Shown: positions 36,468 through 44,284 of the stretch, in pieces
How positions within the stretch are numbered: the first letter of the stretch is position 1
Layout: each line of letters starts with the position of its first letter
From: Fibrobacter sp.
GTDB lineage: Bacteria > Fibrobacterota > Chitinivibrionia > Chitinivibrionales > Chitinispirillaceae
DNA length: 46,141 nt
Direction: 5' to 3'
Assembly: GCA_012515615.1 (NCBI GenBank)
Contig: JAAYYB010000162.1
Span: 1 to 46,141 of the forward strand
Notes under the pieces: model-generated
Database searches by the model: none
What the model saw: the letters and a program-made list of their open reading frames with translations, nothing else
What the model was told of the DNA's origin: nothing
Translations under genes and position numbers: made by a program

Positions 36468-38660
36468 ATGAGTATCCGTCATGAAGTAAATCTTTCAATT
36501 AAACCAGTGGATTCATTTACATTTGAATGTCAGGGAAAGGTATCCGACTATTTTGGAACGGACACATTCAGTGAAAATGTAATGAAGAGAATGATAAGCG
36601 AGAAAACCTTCAACGCATTCAAACAGTGGCAGGAAGAGGGAATCTCCATCAAAAACGAGCAGGCCGACGAAATAGCCAATGCCATGAAAGAGTGGGCAAT
36701 GAATAAAGGTGCTAACTCCTACTCCCACTGGTTTCAGCCCATGACCGGTCAGACTGCCGAAAAGCATGACAGTTTTATCTCTGTAAATGGTACCGGACAG
36801 ATCCTGGAAAAACTAACCGGTACAAAATTGATTCAGGGTGAACCGGATGCATCCTCGTTTCCCTCTGGTGGCCTCCGGGTCACATTTGAGGCGCGCGGTT
36901 ACACTGCCTGGGACCCTTCTTCACCAGCCTTTATCATCAGCGGGGGTAAGGGGAAGACTTTGTGCATCCCTACAATATTTATCTCCTATACCGGAGAAGC
37001 GCTGGATAAAAAATTACCGCTTCTTAGAAGTGAACAGGCACTCAATAAAGCAGCCTGTGCCATGCTCAGGCTTTTCGGGAATTCAGAAATAAAGAACGTA
37101 TATTCAACCTGCGGACCGGAGCAGGAGTATTTCCTTATTGACCAGAAATATTACAAGATGCGCACCGACCTCCAGCTTACCGGCCGCACACTTATCGGGG
37201 CACCCTCGCCCAAGGGTCAGCAGCTTGAGGATCAGTACTTCGGGTCGATAAAGGACCGGGTAATCGGTTACATGAATGAAGTCGGCTCTGAGGCACACAG
37301 ACTGGGCATTCCGGTAACCACCCGACATAATGAAGTGGCACCACACCAGTACGAGTTTGCACCTTATTATGAAAGGTCAAATCTGGCTGCCGATCATAAT
37401 ATCCTTCTGATGGACATAATGCGAAAAGTAGCAAAACGGCACGGCCTTGAATGCCTGCTTCACGAAAAACCGTTTGCGGGAATAAACGGAAGCGGGAAGC
37501 ATGTAAACTGGGCTCTCTCCGATGAGAAGGGGTCTAACCTTCTTAACCCGGGAGAGACACCGGAGGAGAACCTGCAGTTTCTTACATTCCTTGTTGCGGT
37601 GATTCAGGCAGTAAACAAACACGGCGATCTTCTGCGCCTGTCTGTTGCCAGCGCTGGAAATGAACACCGTCTGGGAGCAAACGAAGCCCCACCTGCAATT
37701 ATGAGCGTGTATCTTGGGGAACACCTCAATAAAGTTATCACAAACATTGAAAGCGGTACCCGGGATAGAATCTCAAAGCAGGACATAGTTGATTTCGGTA
37801 TCGGTCACCTTCCAAAATTCTTCCGTGATACAACGGACCGCAACCGCACTTCGCCTTTTGCATTTACAGGCATGAAGTTTGAGTTCAGGGCAGTAGGGAG
37901 CTCATTTAATATTTCCAACGCGATTACGATCATTAACTCCATTATTGCCGATTCCCTTAACAACCTCAATGAGAAAATCAGCGCTGCCATGAAGAAGGAC
38001 TCTTTTGAAAACGCAGTGCTGACTGTGCTGTCAGCTGCAATCAAAGAAAACAAGCCGATCCTCTTTGAAGGGAATAACTATTCTGAGGAATGGCACATCG
38101 AGGCAGCCAGACGGGGACTTCCAAATGAGCCTTCAACGGCGGGAGCTCTTACAGCTCTGGTTGATCCCGAAAATATCAAACTTTTTGAAAGACTGGGCGT
38201 GTTCAGTAAAACTGAGCTTTTAGCCCGGCATAACATCTGGCTTGACATTTACAACAAAGTGCTCGATATAGAAGCCAAAACACTGATCGATATGGTTAAT
38301 TCATCGGTGCTTCCCCCAGCTTATGAATTCCAATATTCGATCGGGAAAACAGTTCTGCAGATCACAGAAATTTCCAAAAATCCTGATCTCAAGCTGAACC
38401 CTGAGGTTTTAAATAACAGAAAGGAACTTTACAATCATATAAGTGATGTCATCCTTTTCGTTAACAGGAATATAAAGATTCTTCAGGAGATGGTTAAAAA
38501 GGCGGAATCGATGCATGAGGAAGAGCGGGCAAATTTCCACTTTAACGAGTTAAAGCCCCACATGGAACATATCCGCCGTCATGTTGATGATCTGGAAACT
38601 TTTGTGCCGGACAGTGAATGGCAGCTCCCGAAGTATAAGGAGATGTTGTTTATCTGCTGA
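36468..38660 (+). CDS. glnN: Type III glutamine synthetase
   Basis: 730 residues, the size of GSIII rather than GSI (about 450) or GSII. Characteristic blocks are present: VSDYFGTDTFSENVMKRMIS at the N-terminus, KSAYTAWDPSSPAF-like text (here GYTAWDPSSPAFIIS), CGPEQEYFLID, HNEVAPHQYEFAPYYERSNL, EKPFAGINGSGKHVNWAL and AGNEHRLGANEAPPAIMS. It makes glutamine from glutamate, ammonium and ATP, supplying the GltBD pair encoded divergently. GSIII lacks the adenylylation loop of GSI, so control is expected at the transcriptional level, in line with the sigma54 promoter. GAGGAG lies six bases before the ATG. Confidence 0.96.
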   Translation: MSIRHEVNLSIKPVDSFTFECQGKVSDYFGTDTFSENVMKRMISEKTFNAFKQWQEEGISIKNEQADEIANAMKEWAMNKGANSYSHWFQPMTGQTAEKHDSFISVNGTGQILEKLTGTKLIQGEPDASSFPSGGLRVTFEARGYTAWDPSSPAFIISGGKGKTLCIPTIFISYTGEALDKKLPLLRSEQALNKAACAMLRLFGNSEIKNVYSTCGPEQEYFLIDQKYYKMRTDLQLTGRTLIGAPSPKGQQLEDQYFGSIKDRVIGYMNEVGSEAHRLGIPVTTRHNEVAPHQYEFAPYYERSNLAADHNILLMDIMRKVAKRHGLECLLHEKPFAGINGSGKHVNWALSDEKGSNLLNPGETPEENLQFLTFLVAVIQAVNKHGDLLRLSVASAGNEHRLGANEAPPAIMSVYLGEHLNKVITNIESGTRDRISKQDIVDFGIGHLPKFFRDTTDRNRTSPFAFTGMKFEFRAVGSSFNISNAITIINSIIADSLNNLNEKISAAMKKDSFENAVLTVLSAAIKENKPILFEGNNYSEEWHIEAARRGLPNEPSTAGALTALVDPENIKLFERLGVFSKTELLARHNIWLDIYNKVLDIEAKTLIDMVNSSVLPPAYEFQYSIGKTVLQITEISKNPDLKLNPEVLNNRKELYNHISDVILFVNRNIKILQEMVKKAESMHEEERANFHFNELKPHMEHIRRHVDDLETFVPDSEWQLPKYKEMLFIC

Positions 38661-38687
38661 TTAAAACTCCTGGACTGCAGGTACGCG

Positions 38688-38718
38688 CAGAAGACAGGAT
38701 ATCACTCACTGTCTTCTG
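38688..38718 (+). terminator. Hairpin between glnN and the activator gene
   Basis: CAGAAGACAG (38688-38697) and CTGTCTTCTG (38709-38718) form a perfect 10-bp stem with an 11-nt loop, 28 nt after the glnN stop. Only ATTTAG follows, so termination is probably partial and read-through into the activator gene is possible. Confidence 0.55.
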
Positions 38719-38738
38719 ATTTAGTATATTCAAAACGA

Positions 38739-38750
38739 CACATTTTTGTA
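38739..38750. promoter_or_regulatory. ACA-N4-TGT palindrome just before the activator gene
   Basis: CACATTTTTGTA, with the ACA-N4-TGT core at 38740-38749, ends 17 bases before the ATG of the activator and shares ACATTTTTGTA with site B. At this position a bound protein would hinder rather than help expression, so it could mediate autoregulation. Confidence 0.5.
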
Positions 38751-38767
38751 TCAAGGAAGAAGTAGCT

Positions 38768-40315
38768 ATGATTATTTCCGAGTTAAAGGCCAATCTGGGG
38801 TTCAATGGACTTTCAGTTCTCTACCATATCGCCCGTGTTCTGGGCAACGCTGGAGCACTGGAAAAGACCATGACTGAAGTTCTGGAGGTCCTTGAGATTC
38901 ACGCAGGAATGAACCGGGGAATGATCTCTCTTCTAAATCCTGACCGTAGTGAACTGGTTGTAGATATAGCCCGGGGCATATCTGAATATGGCCGGAGAAA
39001 AGGAAAATACAAACTGGGAGAGGGTATCACCGGGAAAGTTGTTGAAACCGGCAAGCCAGTTGTCATTCCAAAGATCAAAGATGAGCCGGGCTTTTTAAAC
39101 CGTACCGGTGCCAGATCGAACCTCAAGGAAAACGATATCGCTTTCCTGTGTGTACCCATAAAAGCAGGCAAATCAGTCATCGGGGCTCTGTCAGTTGACA
39201 GAATCTACTCAGATAAACAGACGCTTCAGGATGAACTCAGATTTCTGGAGGCGATCGCGGATCTTATAGCCCAGGTTGTTAATGATCGCAGGCAGGCCCG
39301 GATTCTTGCCCTGGAGAAAGAAAACAGGGAACTCAAGAAAACTCTGGAAGAACGTGGGAGACCCGATGAGATGACCGGTAATTCAAGTGTGATGCGTGAA
39401 GTGTACCGTCAGATCGCTCAGGTGGCCCCCTCTCCTACAACTGTTCTGGTTCGAGGACAGACCGGCACCGGAAAAGAACTTGTGGCCCGTGCCATTCACG
39501 AAAAGAGCGTTTCCAGGGGCGGTCCTTTCATTGCCGTAAACTGCGCCGCGCTTCCGGAGTCGCTTCTGGAAAGTGTTCTATTCGGACACGAAAAAGGCTC
39601 ATTTACAGGAGCAACAGAAATGAAAGTTGGTCAGTTTGAAGCCGCCAACGGTGGAACGCTGTTCCTTGACGAAATTGGAGAGATGCCCCTGAGTGCCCAG
39701 GGGCGCCTTCTCAGAGTGATTCAGGAAAAGGAATTTCAGCGGGTTGGCGGCACAAAAATGATAAGAGTGAATGTCAGGCTAATTTTGGCCACAAATCGTG
39801 ATCTGGAAAAAGATGTAAAAGAGAACCGTTTCAGGGAAGACCTTTTCTACAGAATAAATGTCTTTACAATATATGCTCCACCGCTCAAGGACCGCGGTTC
39901 AGATGTGCTGCTTCTGGCGGATTATTTTACAAAAAAGTATTCGAAAATTGTCAGTAAGACTATCGAACGTATCTCCACACCCGCAATCGATATGCTCCTT
40001 GCCTATCACTGGCCGGGAAATGTGCGGGAGCTTGAGAATGTTATTGAGCGCGCGGTAATTGTCGCCGAAGACAATACCATTAACGGTCATGATCTCCCTC
40101 CTACTCTTCAGTTAAAGGATCTCTCTTCTACCGGGGAACGCAGAAGATCTTTTGAGAGTCTGGTGGAGGCTTATGAAAAAGAACTGCTCACAGATGCTCT
40201 TAAAGACACCAGGGGAAACCAGACTGAAGCCTCGAAACTTCTGGGGACCACAAAGAGGATTGTTCAGTATAAGGTGTCAAGATACGGAATCGATTACGAG
40301 AGGTTTAAAGACTGA
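38768..40315 (+). CDS. Sigma54-dependent activator, GAF-AAA-Fis (NifA-like architecture)
   Basis: 515 residues. A GAF domain spans about 25-175 (GMISLLNPDRSELVVDIARG, KLGEGITGKVVETGKPVVIP), followed by a short coiled coil (EKENRELKKTLEERG) and an AAA+ domain: Walker A GQTGTGKE (230-237), Walker B GTLFLDEIGE (296-305), the sigma54-contact loop GSFTGA (277-282), and the sensor region RVNVRLILATNRDL. The C-terminal Fis-type HTH reads NQTEASKLLGTTKRIVQYKV. The loop has Ser where GAFTGA is usual. There is no response-regulator receiver domain, so the signal should enter through GAF, as in NifA. Its place between glnN and amt-PII, and four sigma54 promoters nearby, make it the likely regulator of this island. 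A ribosome site AAGGAAGAAG precedes the ATG. Confidence 0.93.
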   Translation: MIISELKANLGFNGLSVLYHIARVLGNAGALEKTMTEVLEVLEIHAGMNRGMISLLNPDRSELVVDIARGISEYGRRKGKYKLGEGITGKVVETGKPVVIPKIKDEPGFLNRTGARSNLKENDIAFLCVPIKAGKSVIGALSVDRIYSDKQTLQDELRFLEAIADLIAQVVNDRRQARILALEKENRELKKTLEERGRPDEMTGNSSVMREVYRQIAQVAPSPTTVLVRGQTGTGKELVARAIHEKSVSRGGPFIAVNCAALPESLLESVLFGHEKGSFTGATEMKVGQFEAANGGTLFLDEIGEMPLSAQGRLLRVIQEKEFQRVGGTKMIRVNVRLILATNRDLEKDVKENRFREDLFYRINVFTIYAPPLKDRGSDVLLLADYFTKKYSKIVSKTIERISTPAIDMLLAYHWPGNVRELENVIERAVIVAEDNTINGHDLPPTLQLKDLSSTGERRRSFESLVEAYEKELLTDALKDTRGNQTEASKLLGTTKRIVQYKVSRYGIDYERFKD

Positions 40316-40419
40316 CATGGGTAACCGTTAGATCATATCGAGCTGACCCGACAAACCTGGAAGATAGTTCAAAAACAGAGAAAGCATTTATAGGGGGAAC
40401 CACAGGATGAACTCCCCCT

Positions 40420-40480
40420 GGCTTCAGGCCTCGCACAATTGACTATTTTTATTATAGAATTTTGCGCGAGTCTTGAAGCC
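40420..40480. terminator. Long imperfect inverted repeat after the activator gene
   Basis: GGCTTCAGGCCTCGCACAA (from 40420) is the near-complement of TTGCGCGAGTCTTGAAGCC (40462-40480), with an AT-rich loop of about 23 nt. It lies 105 nt beyond the activator stop and may act as its terminator; no T-run follows. The rest of the 305-bp spacer shows only the PII terminator. Confidence 0.5.
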
Positions 40481-40570
40481 CACCCCCTCCCTCGAATGAT
40501 TGTCTTTATTTAATAAAAATTTCCGGCTATGCTTACCTGTCAAATTGTTTTCTGATAGTTTTAATAATTG

Positions 40571-40600
40571 AAAAAAGGAGAAAACATCCCTGTTTTCTCC
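40571..40600 (-). terminator. Rho-independent terminator of the amt-PII operon
   Basis: On the minus strand GGAGAAAACA, loop GGGA, TGTTTTCTCC form a perfect 10-bp stem followed at once by six T. It lies 20 nt beyond the PII stop codon. Confidence 0.88.
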
Positions 40601-40620
40601 TGCAAGTCATTTTTCCTTTT

Positions 40621-40962
40621 CTACCCTATCGCGCATCCCCCTTCTTCTCCTGTCCTGATTCTTATGCACTGCTGCAGTTCAGTGATAAAAATCTTTCCAT
40701 CACCAATTTTGCCGGTACGAGCGCCCTTGATTATTGCATCAACAGTGGGCTTTACAAAATCCTCATTAACCGCAATTTCCAGTTTAATTTTTTTGAGCAG
40801 ATTGATCTCTGCAATATTACCCCGGTAGCTTTCGGTGTATCCGGCCTGCTGCCCGCAACCGATTACATTTGAAACTGTCATTTTAAATACTTTTGCTTCA
40901 AACAGGGCCTTTTTGACATCAGGCAGTCTGATCGGCTGTATTACAGCTGTTACCATTTTCAT
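40621..40962 (-). CDS. glnK: PII signal-transduction protein lacking Tyr51
   Basis: 113 residues, a full PII fold: [41 protein letters not shown], then the T-loop tip [10 protein letters not shown], and the B- and C-loops [18 protein letters not shown] and [11 protein letters not shown]. Aligned without gaps to E. coli GlnB, position 51 is Ala instead of the uridylylated Tyr, so control by GlnD is unlikely; Gln39, Lys58, the [10 protein letters not shown] segment and RIRTGEE needed for ATP/2-oxoglutarate binding are kept. It follows amt by 37 nt in the same operon, so it most likely gates that channel. Symbol glnK is given for this linkage only. Confidence 0.92.
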   Translation of the reverse strand: MKMVTAVIQPIRLPDVKKALFEAKVFKMTVSNVIGCGQQAGYTESYRGNIAEINLLKKIKLEIAVNEDFVKPTVDAIIKGARTGKIGDGKIFITELQQCIRIRTGEEGGCAIG

Positions 40963-40999
40963 ATTTTTTATCCTCCCCTTTTAACAAATTGCTTATGCC

Positions 41000-42319
41000 T
41001 TAGTTATCGGTAGTAAATATCTGGAAGCCATTGTATGCCTCAAGACCCATTTCGCCAATATCGAGTCCCCCGATCTCCTCTTCACGTGTGACACGCAGGC
41101 CTATAGTCTTTTTTACTATGAACCACAGCAGAAGTGACAATCCAAACGCGGTTGTGCCTACTGCTGCTATACCTGTCAATTGGGAGACAACCTGTCCGGT
41201 TCCTCCACCATAGAAAAGTCCTTCGACTCCGTTTATATATCCGGGTACAGCAAAGAGGCCTACTGCCAGTGTCCCCCAGATACCATTTACAAGGTGAACC
41301 GAGAGAGCGCCTACTGGGTCGTCAAGTCTGGCTTTATCAATAACGATGACCGATATCACAACCAAAATTCCCGAAATGGCTCCTATTACAATGGCACCCG
41401 CAGGAGAAACAACTGCACATCCTGCCGTTACAGCCACCAGTCCCGCAAGACTTCCATTAATAATCATCGACAGATCCGGTTTCCCTACTAGCTTCCACGC
41501 TGTAAACATCGAAGTAATTGTACCGGCACATGAAGCCAGTGCAGTTGTAAGAGCGATCCTGGGCACATTAGCCGTAAGCGCCAGCTCACTTCCAGGGTTA
41601 AACCCGAACCATCCAAGCCAGAGTATAAAACCTCCAAGAGTTGCAAGGGGAATGGAATGTCCCAATATCAATCGTGAAGAACCATCTTCCCTGTATTTTC
41701 CAAGCCGTGGTCCCAGTAGAAGTATTCCAGCCAGCGCTGCCCATCCTCCGACTGAATGAACCACCGTTGATCCGGCGAAATCATGGAATCCCATAGACGC
41801 AAGCCATCCTCCACCCCAAACCCAGTGACCTCCTATGGGGTAAATGACAGCAACCATAACAGTCCCGAACAGTATAAACGCGCTGAACTTTATCCTCTCT
41901 GCCACAGCTCCGGATATGATCGAACATGCAGCCGACGCAAATGCGAGCTGAAAAAAGAAAAACGCAAACATCGGGATATTGGAGACCGGGCTTGCAGCCT
42001 TCTCATTTACAAGGAATGATCCGGCCCCTATTAACGCGTTCCCCTCCGCGCCAAAGGTAAAACCATAACCTATAGCCCAGAACGCTACCGCAGCAAGAGC
42101 GAAGACTACATAGTTTTTGGCTAGAATATTAACCGCGTTCTTTGCTCTGCAGAATCCTGCCTCTACAAACGCAAACCCTGCGTTCATGAAGAAAACCAGG
42201 AATCCTGCGACAAGCACCCAGAGCGTGTCTACAGTGTTGATCCCCGTCCCATCCTGCGCCATCGCGGCAAAGGGTACCACGGCTGCTGTCAATGCAGCAA
42301 GCCTTGTGAGGTTTTTCAT
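41000..42319 (-). CDS. amt: Ammonium transporter
   Basis: 439 residues with a cleavable-looking signal peptide (KNLTRLAALTAAVVPFAAMA) and eleven membrane helices, as in AmtB. The pore histidines are present: His188 in FAGSTVVHSVGGWAALAG and His342 in GALSVHLVNGIWGTLAVG. Other landmarks are FFMNAGFAFVEAGFCRAKN and GGFILWLGWFGFNPGS. It imports ammonium for GlnN. First gene of an operon with PII, from a consensus sigma54 promoter 84-99 nt upstream of the ATG. Gene order amt then PII is the reverse of the common glnK-amtB order. Confidence 0.96.
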   Translation of the reverse strand: MKNLTRLAALTAAVVPFAAMAQDGTGINTVDTLWVLVAGFLVFFMNAGFAFVEAGFCRAKNAVNILAKNYVVFALAAVAFWAIGYGFTFGAEGNALIGAGSFLVNEKAASPVSNIPMFAFFFFQLAFASAACSIISGAVAERIKFSAFILFGTVMVAVIYPIGGHWVWGGGWLASMGFHDFAGSTVVHSVGGWAALAGILLLGPRLGKYREDGSSRLILGHSIPLATLGGFILWLGWFGFNPGSELALTANVPRIALTTALASCAGTITSMFTAWKLVGKPDLSMIINGSLAGLVAVTAGCAVVSPAGAIVIGAISGILVVISVIVIDKARLDDPVGALSVHLVNGIWGTLAVGLFAVPGYINGVEGLFYGGGTGQVVSQLTGIAAVGTTAFGLSLLLWFIVKKTIGLRVTREEEIGGLDIGEMGLEAYNGFQIFTTDN

Positions 42320-42356
42320 ACCTACTCCTTTCGAATTGAGAATTGTTTATATTGAC

Positions 42357-42368
42357 TACAACTTTGTA
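42357..42368. promoter_or_regulatory. TACA-N4-TGTA palindrome in the amt leader
   Basis: TACAACTTTGTA, a perfect match to sites A and B, lies between the predicted transcription start (near 42391) and the amt ATG. Its position downstream of the promoter fits repression or attenuation better than activation. Confidence 0.5.
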
Positions 42369-42402
42369 TTTACTTATAATATTCAGTCAGAACTGTAAAT
42401 AG

Positions 42403-42418
42403 TGCAATAGGTATGCCA
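42403..42418 (-). promoter_or_regulatory. Sigma54 promoter of the amt-PII operon
   Basis: Minus-strand sequence TGGCATACCTATTGCA, with GG and GC ten bases apart and perfect TTGCA. Predicted start near 42391, giving a leader of about 72 nt. Confidence 0.87.
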
Positions 42419-42474
42419 AAGCATTTCCCAGAGTGTAAATGCCGTTTTTCGTTAATTTTCGAGTACAGCGTAGA

Positions 42475-42514
42475 ACTGAATTGTACCAAAGAGATCAGTG
42501 CGGTACAAAAGTGT
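42475..42514. promoter_or_regulatory. Paired activator sites upstream of amt
   Basis: ACAAAAGTGT (42505-42514), flanked by GGT and TCC, is a full core match. ACTGAATTGT (42475-42484), followed by ACC, is a match with one changed base. Their centres are exactly 30 bp apart, and 64 and 94 bp upstream of the -24 GG of the amt promoter. Confidence 0.6.
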
Positions 42515-42644
42515 TCCAGGAGGCAATCTGTCACATTGCTTACATTTGTTAAATCAATTCGGCCGGTTGCGGCAGATTCACACGGAAACAGGCTTCTATT
42601 GATCACACAAAATTGAGCCTGTCACACATCGGGGGAAATAAATA

Positions 42645-42786
42645 TACTACCTAACTAATGCACCCGGATCAAGGCGAAATGCGCTTATCCCTTGTGCATA
42701 CAGTCTTTCACAAATCGCAGATGTTCCACTGGTGTGGTGCACCTGCGATTCACTTCGTCTTTCCCGGATGCATAAGTTAGGTACTA
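42645..42786. repeat. MITE-like element with nested hairpin
   Basis: About 142 bp. The ends are imperfect inverted repeats of roughly 23 bases (TACTACCTAACTAATGCACC at the left; the complement of the right end reads TAGTACCTAACTTATGCATC). Inside, AATCGCAG (42713-42720) and CTGCGATT (42743-42750) form a second, smaller hairpin. No coding capacity. It may be a miniature inverted-repeat element or a structured RNA. Confidence 0.55.
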
Positions 42787-42846
42787 ATGAATTCTGAAGT
42801 ATAAAGAGAGTCGGCCCTGTGAAGTCATACGATATAATGCTTAAAG

Positions 42847-42992
42847 GATACAGAGTACATTATCTGTATCCACCTTCACAGTACCGGAACCGATCTCCTG
42901 GAGCAGAAGAAGACGGCAACGTAAAGTCACACCACGTTGTGTACAAATGATACAGGATACATTTATCTGAATCCGCCTTTACTATGCCGGAA
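42847..42992. repeat. Direct repeats downstream of the porin gene
   Basis: Two diverged copies of about 43 bp at 42847-42890 and 42949-42992 share GGATACA, TTATCTG, ATCC, CCTT and CCGGAA in order. The first copy also contains a perfect hairpin GGATACAG (42847-42854) / CTGTATCC (42864-42871). They lie after the porin stop codon and may include its terminator. The remainder of the spacer 42520-43014 shows nothing else. Confidence 0.5.
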
Positions 42993-43014
42993 TTTTTAAA
43001 GAACTTATCAAATT

Positions 43015-44100
43015 TTAAAATTCCACTATTATTTCTGAGCCAATCCCATACATCAAATCTTCAGAGCCGATCTCTTCTGCCTGGGGGATAACCACCTGTC
43101 CCCACAACCACCACTGAACCTTTTCAGCAGGATAGATATAAAATGTGGGAACAATCCAGAATGAGTTATCATCCCTGTCCTCCAGATCTGCGCCATGATA
43201 TTCCAGAGGTAAACCTGCCGCAAAGAGATCATTGAAACTGTATCCAGGTTCAACATAGAATAAAAGCTCATCTGACAATTTAAACAGCGGAGATTCTGAA
43301 ATGTCATTTGCTGAATCAGGGTCATACATTACATAACCGGTAAATGCAGCAGTAAATTTATTCAGAGCAATTGACGGCTCCAGCAGAAATGTTAAAACAT
43401 TTTTCCTTACATCCCCGCTCAGATTGTTATACCCGATATCGGCTTTTATGCTCAGCGCGCCGGCATTCCCCAGATATTTTGCACCTGCAAAGAAGTCGGT
43501 ACCATTTGTGAAATTCTCACTCGCACTTCCCCTGAAACCGTAAAAGAGGCCAAGTGAATTATTTTCATTGAATTTTAGCCCGGTTGTACCATTCAGATCC
43601 GCAGAGTGATCTCCCACATCCGCAATTCCCGCACTGATCTCCTGGCTGAATCTGTCACTTGAAGTCCCATACCGGACTCCTCGTGTAAAGCTTTCGGGAG
43701 TTATCATGCTCAGGCGCTTGTAGAAATAGTAATTGAATTTTCCATACTGAAAAACCAGATCGCCTGCAGAAAACGTACCGAACCTGCTGTCGAACGTGAT
43801 ATCAAACCCGTCAAAATTGACAGTTACCCAGCGCTCAGAGGGAAGCCCTGTACCTGCAGGAACCTGTCCCTGCCCTGAGAGTGAATAAGCTGACAACATG
43901 GTAGCATAAACATGAGCACTTACAAATTCATTTAATTTCAGACTCATTCCCAGATCCAGCTCACTGTTAGTAAAATATGAACCCCGGAGATCTGCCCACA
44001 CATCAGCATCAAGGTAGCCGCTGAATGATACCTCCGGGCCTGCAGAAAAGACACTGTACGCAGAAATCAGCAACACTGCAAATAACGTCACTTTATTCAT
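43015..44100 (-). CDS. Outer-membrane beta-barrel porin, nitrogen-regulated
   Basis: 361 residues from the ATG at 44100. This start is chosen over the in-frame ATG at 44196 because AGAAGGA lies about eight bases upstream, a signal peptide follows (MNKVTLFAVLLISAYSVFSA), and the longer version would have to be read through a consensus sigma54 promoter. The mature protein alternates short amphipathic strands and turns (SFSGYLDADVWADLRGSYF, GLFYGFRGSASENFTNGTDF) and ends in a strand with a terminal aromatic residue (GSEIIVEF), the signature of outer-membrane barrels. The substrate is unknown; shared promoter and enhancer motifs with amt and glnN suggest uptake of a nitrogen source. Confidence 0.8.
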   Translation of the reverse strand: MNKVTLFAVLLISAYSVFSAGPEVSFSGYLDADVWADLRGSYFTNSELDLGMSLKLNEFVSAHVYATMLSAYSLSGQGQVPAGTGLPSERWVTVNFDGFDITFDSRFGTFSAGDLVFQYGKFNYYFYKRLSMITPESFTRGVRYGTSSDRFSQEISAGIADVGDHSADLNGTTGLKFNENNSLGLFYGFRGSASENFTNGTDFFAGAKYLGNAGALSIKADIGYNNLSGDVRKNVLTFLLEPSIALNKFTAAFTGYVMYDPDSANDISESPLFKLSDELLFYVEPGYSFNDLFAAGLPLEYHGADLEDRDDNSFWIVPTFYIYPAEKVQWWLWGQVVIPQAEEIGSEDLMYGIGSEIIVEF

Positions 44101-44173
44101 GATAATTTTCCTTCTGATATTTATTTCCTGATCATAGTTTTCGACAGATGCATCATCTTCCCCCGGACAATTT

Positions 44174-44189
44174 TGCAATATCCGTGCCA
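44174..44189 (-). promoter_or_regulatory. Sigma54 promoter of the porin gene
   Basis: Minus-strand sequence TGGCACGGATATTGCA, a perfect match to the TGGCACG-N4-TTGCA consensus. Predicted start near 44162, leaving a leader of about 61 nt before the ATG at 44100. Confidence 0.92.
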
Positions 44190-44244
44190 GCAGCAATTCT
44201 GGACAAAATGAGAGATTCCTGTTGATTTCTGTTACTATGCCTAA

Positions 44245-44284
44245 GCAATTTTGTGTAAACAGATAGAGTACGGAACAAATTTGT
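44245..44284. promoter_or_regulatory. Paired activator sites upstream of the porin
   Basis: ACAAATTTGT (44275-44284) is a full core match within GGAACAAATTTGTGTT. GCAATTTTGT (44245-44254) is a match with one changed base. The centres are again exactly 30 bp apart, 62 and 92 bp upstream of the -24 GG, almost the same positions as at amt. Confidence 0.62.
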
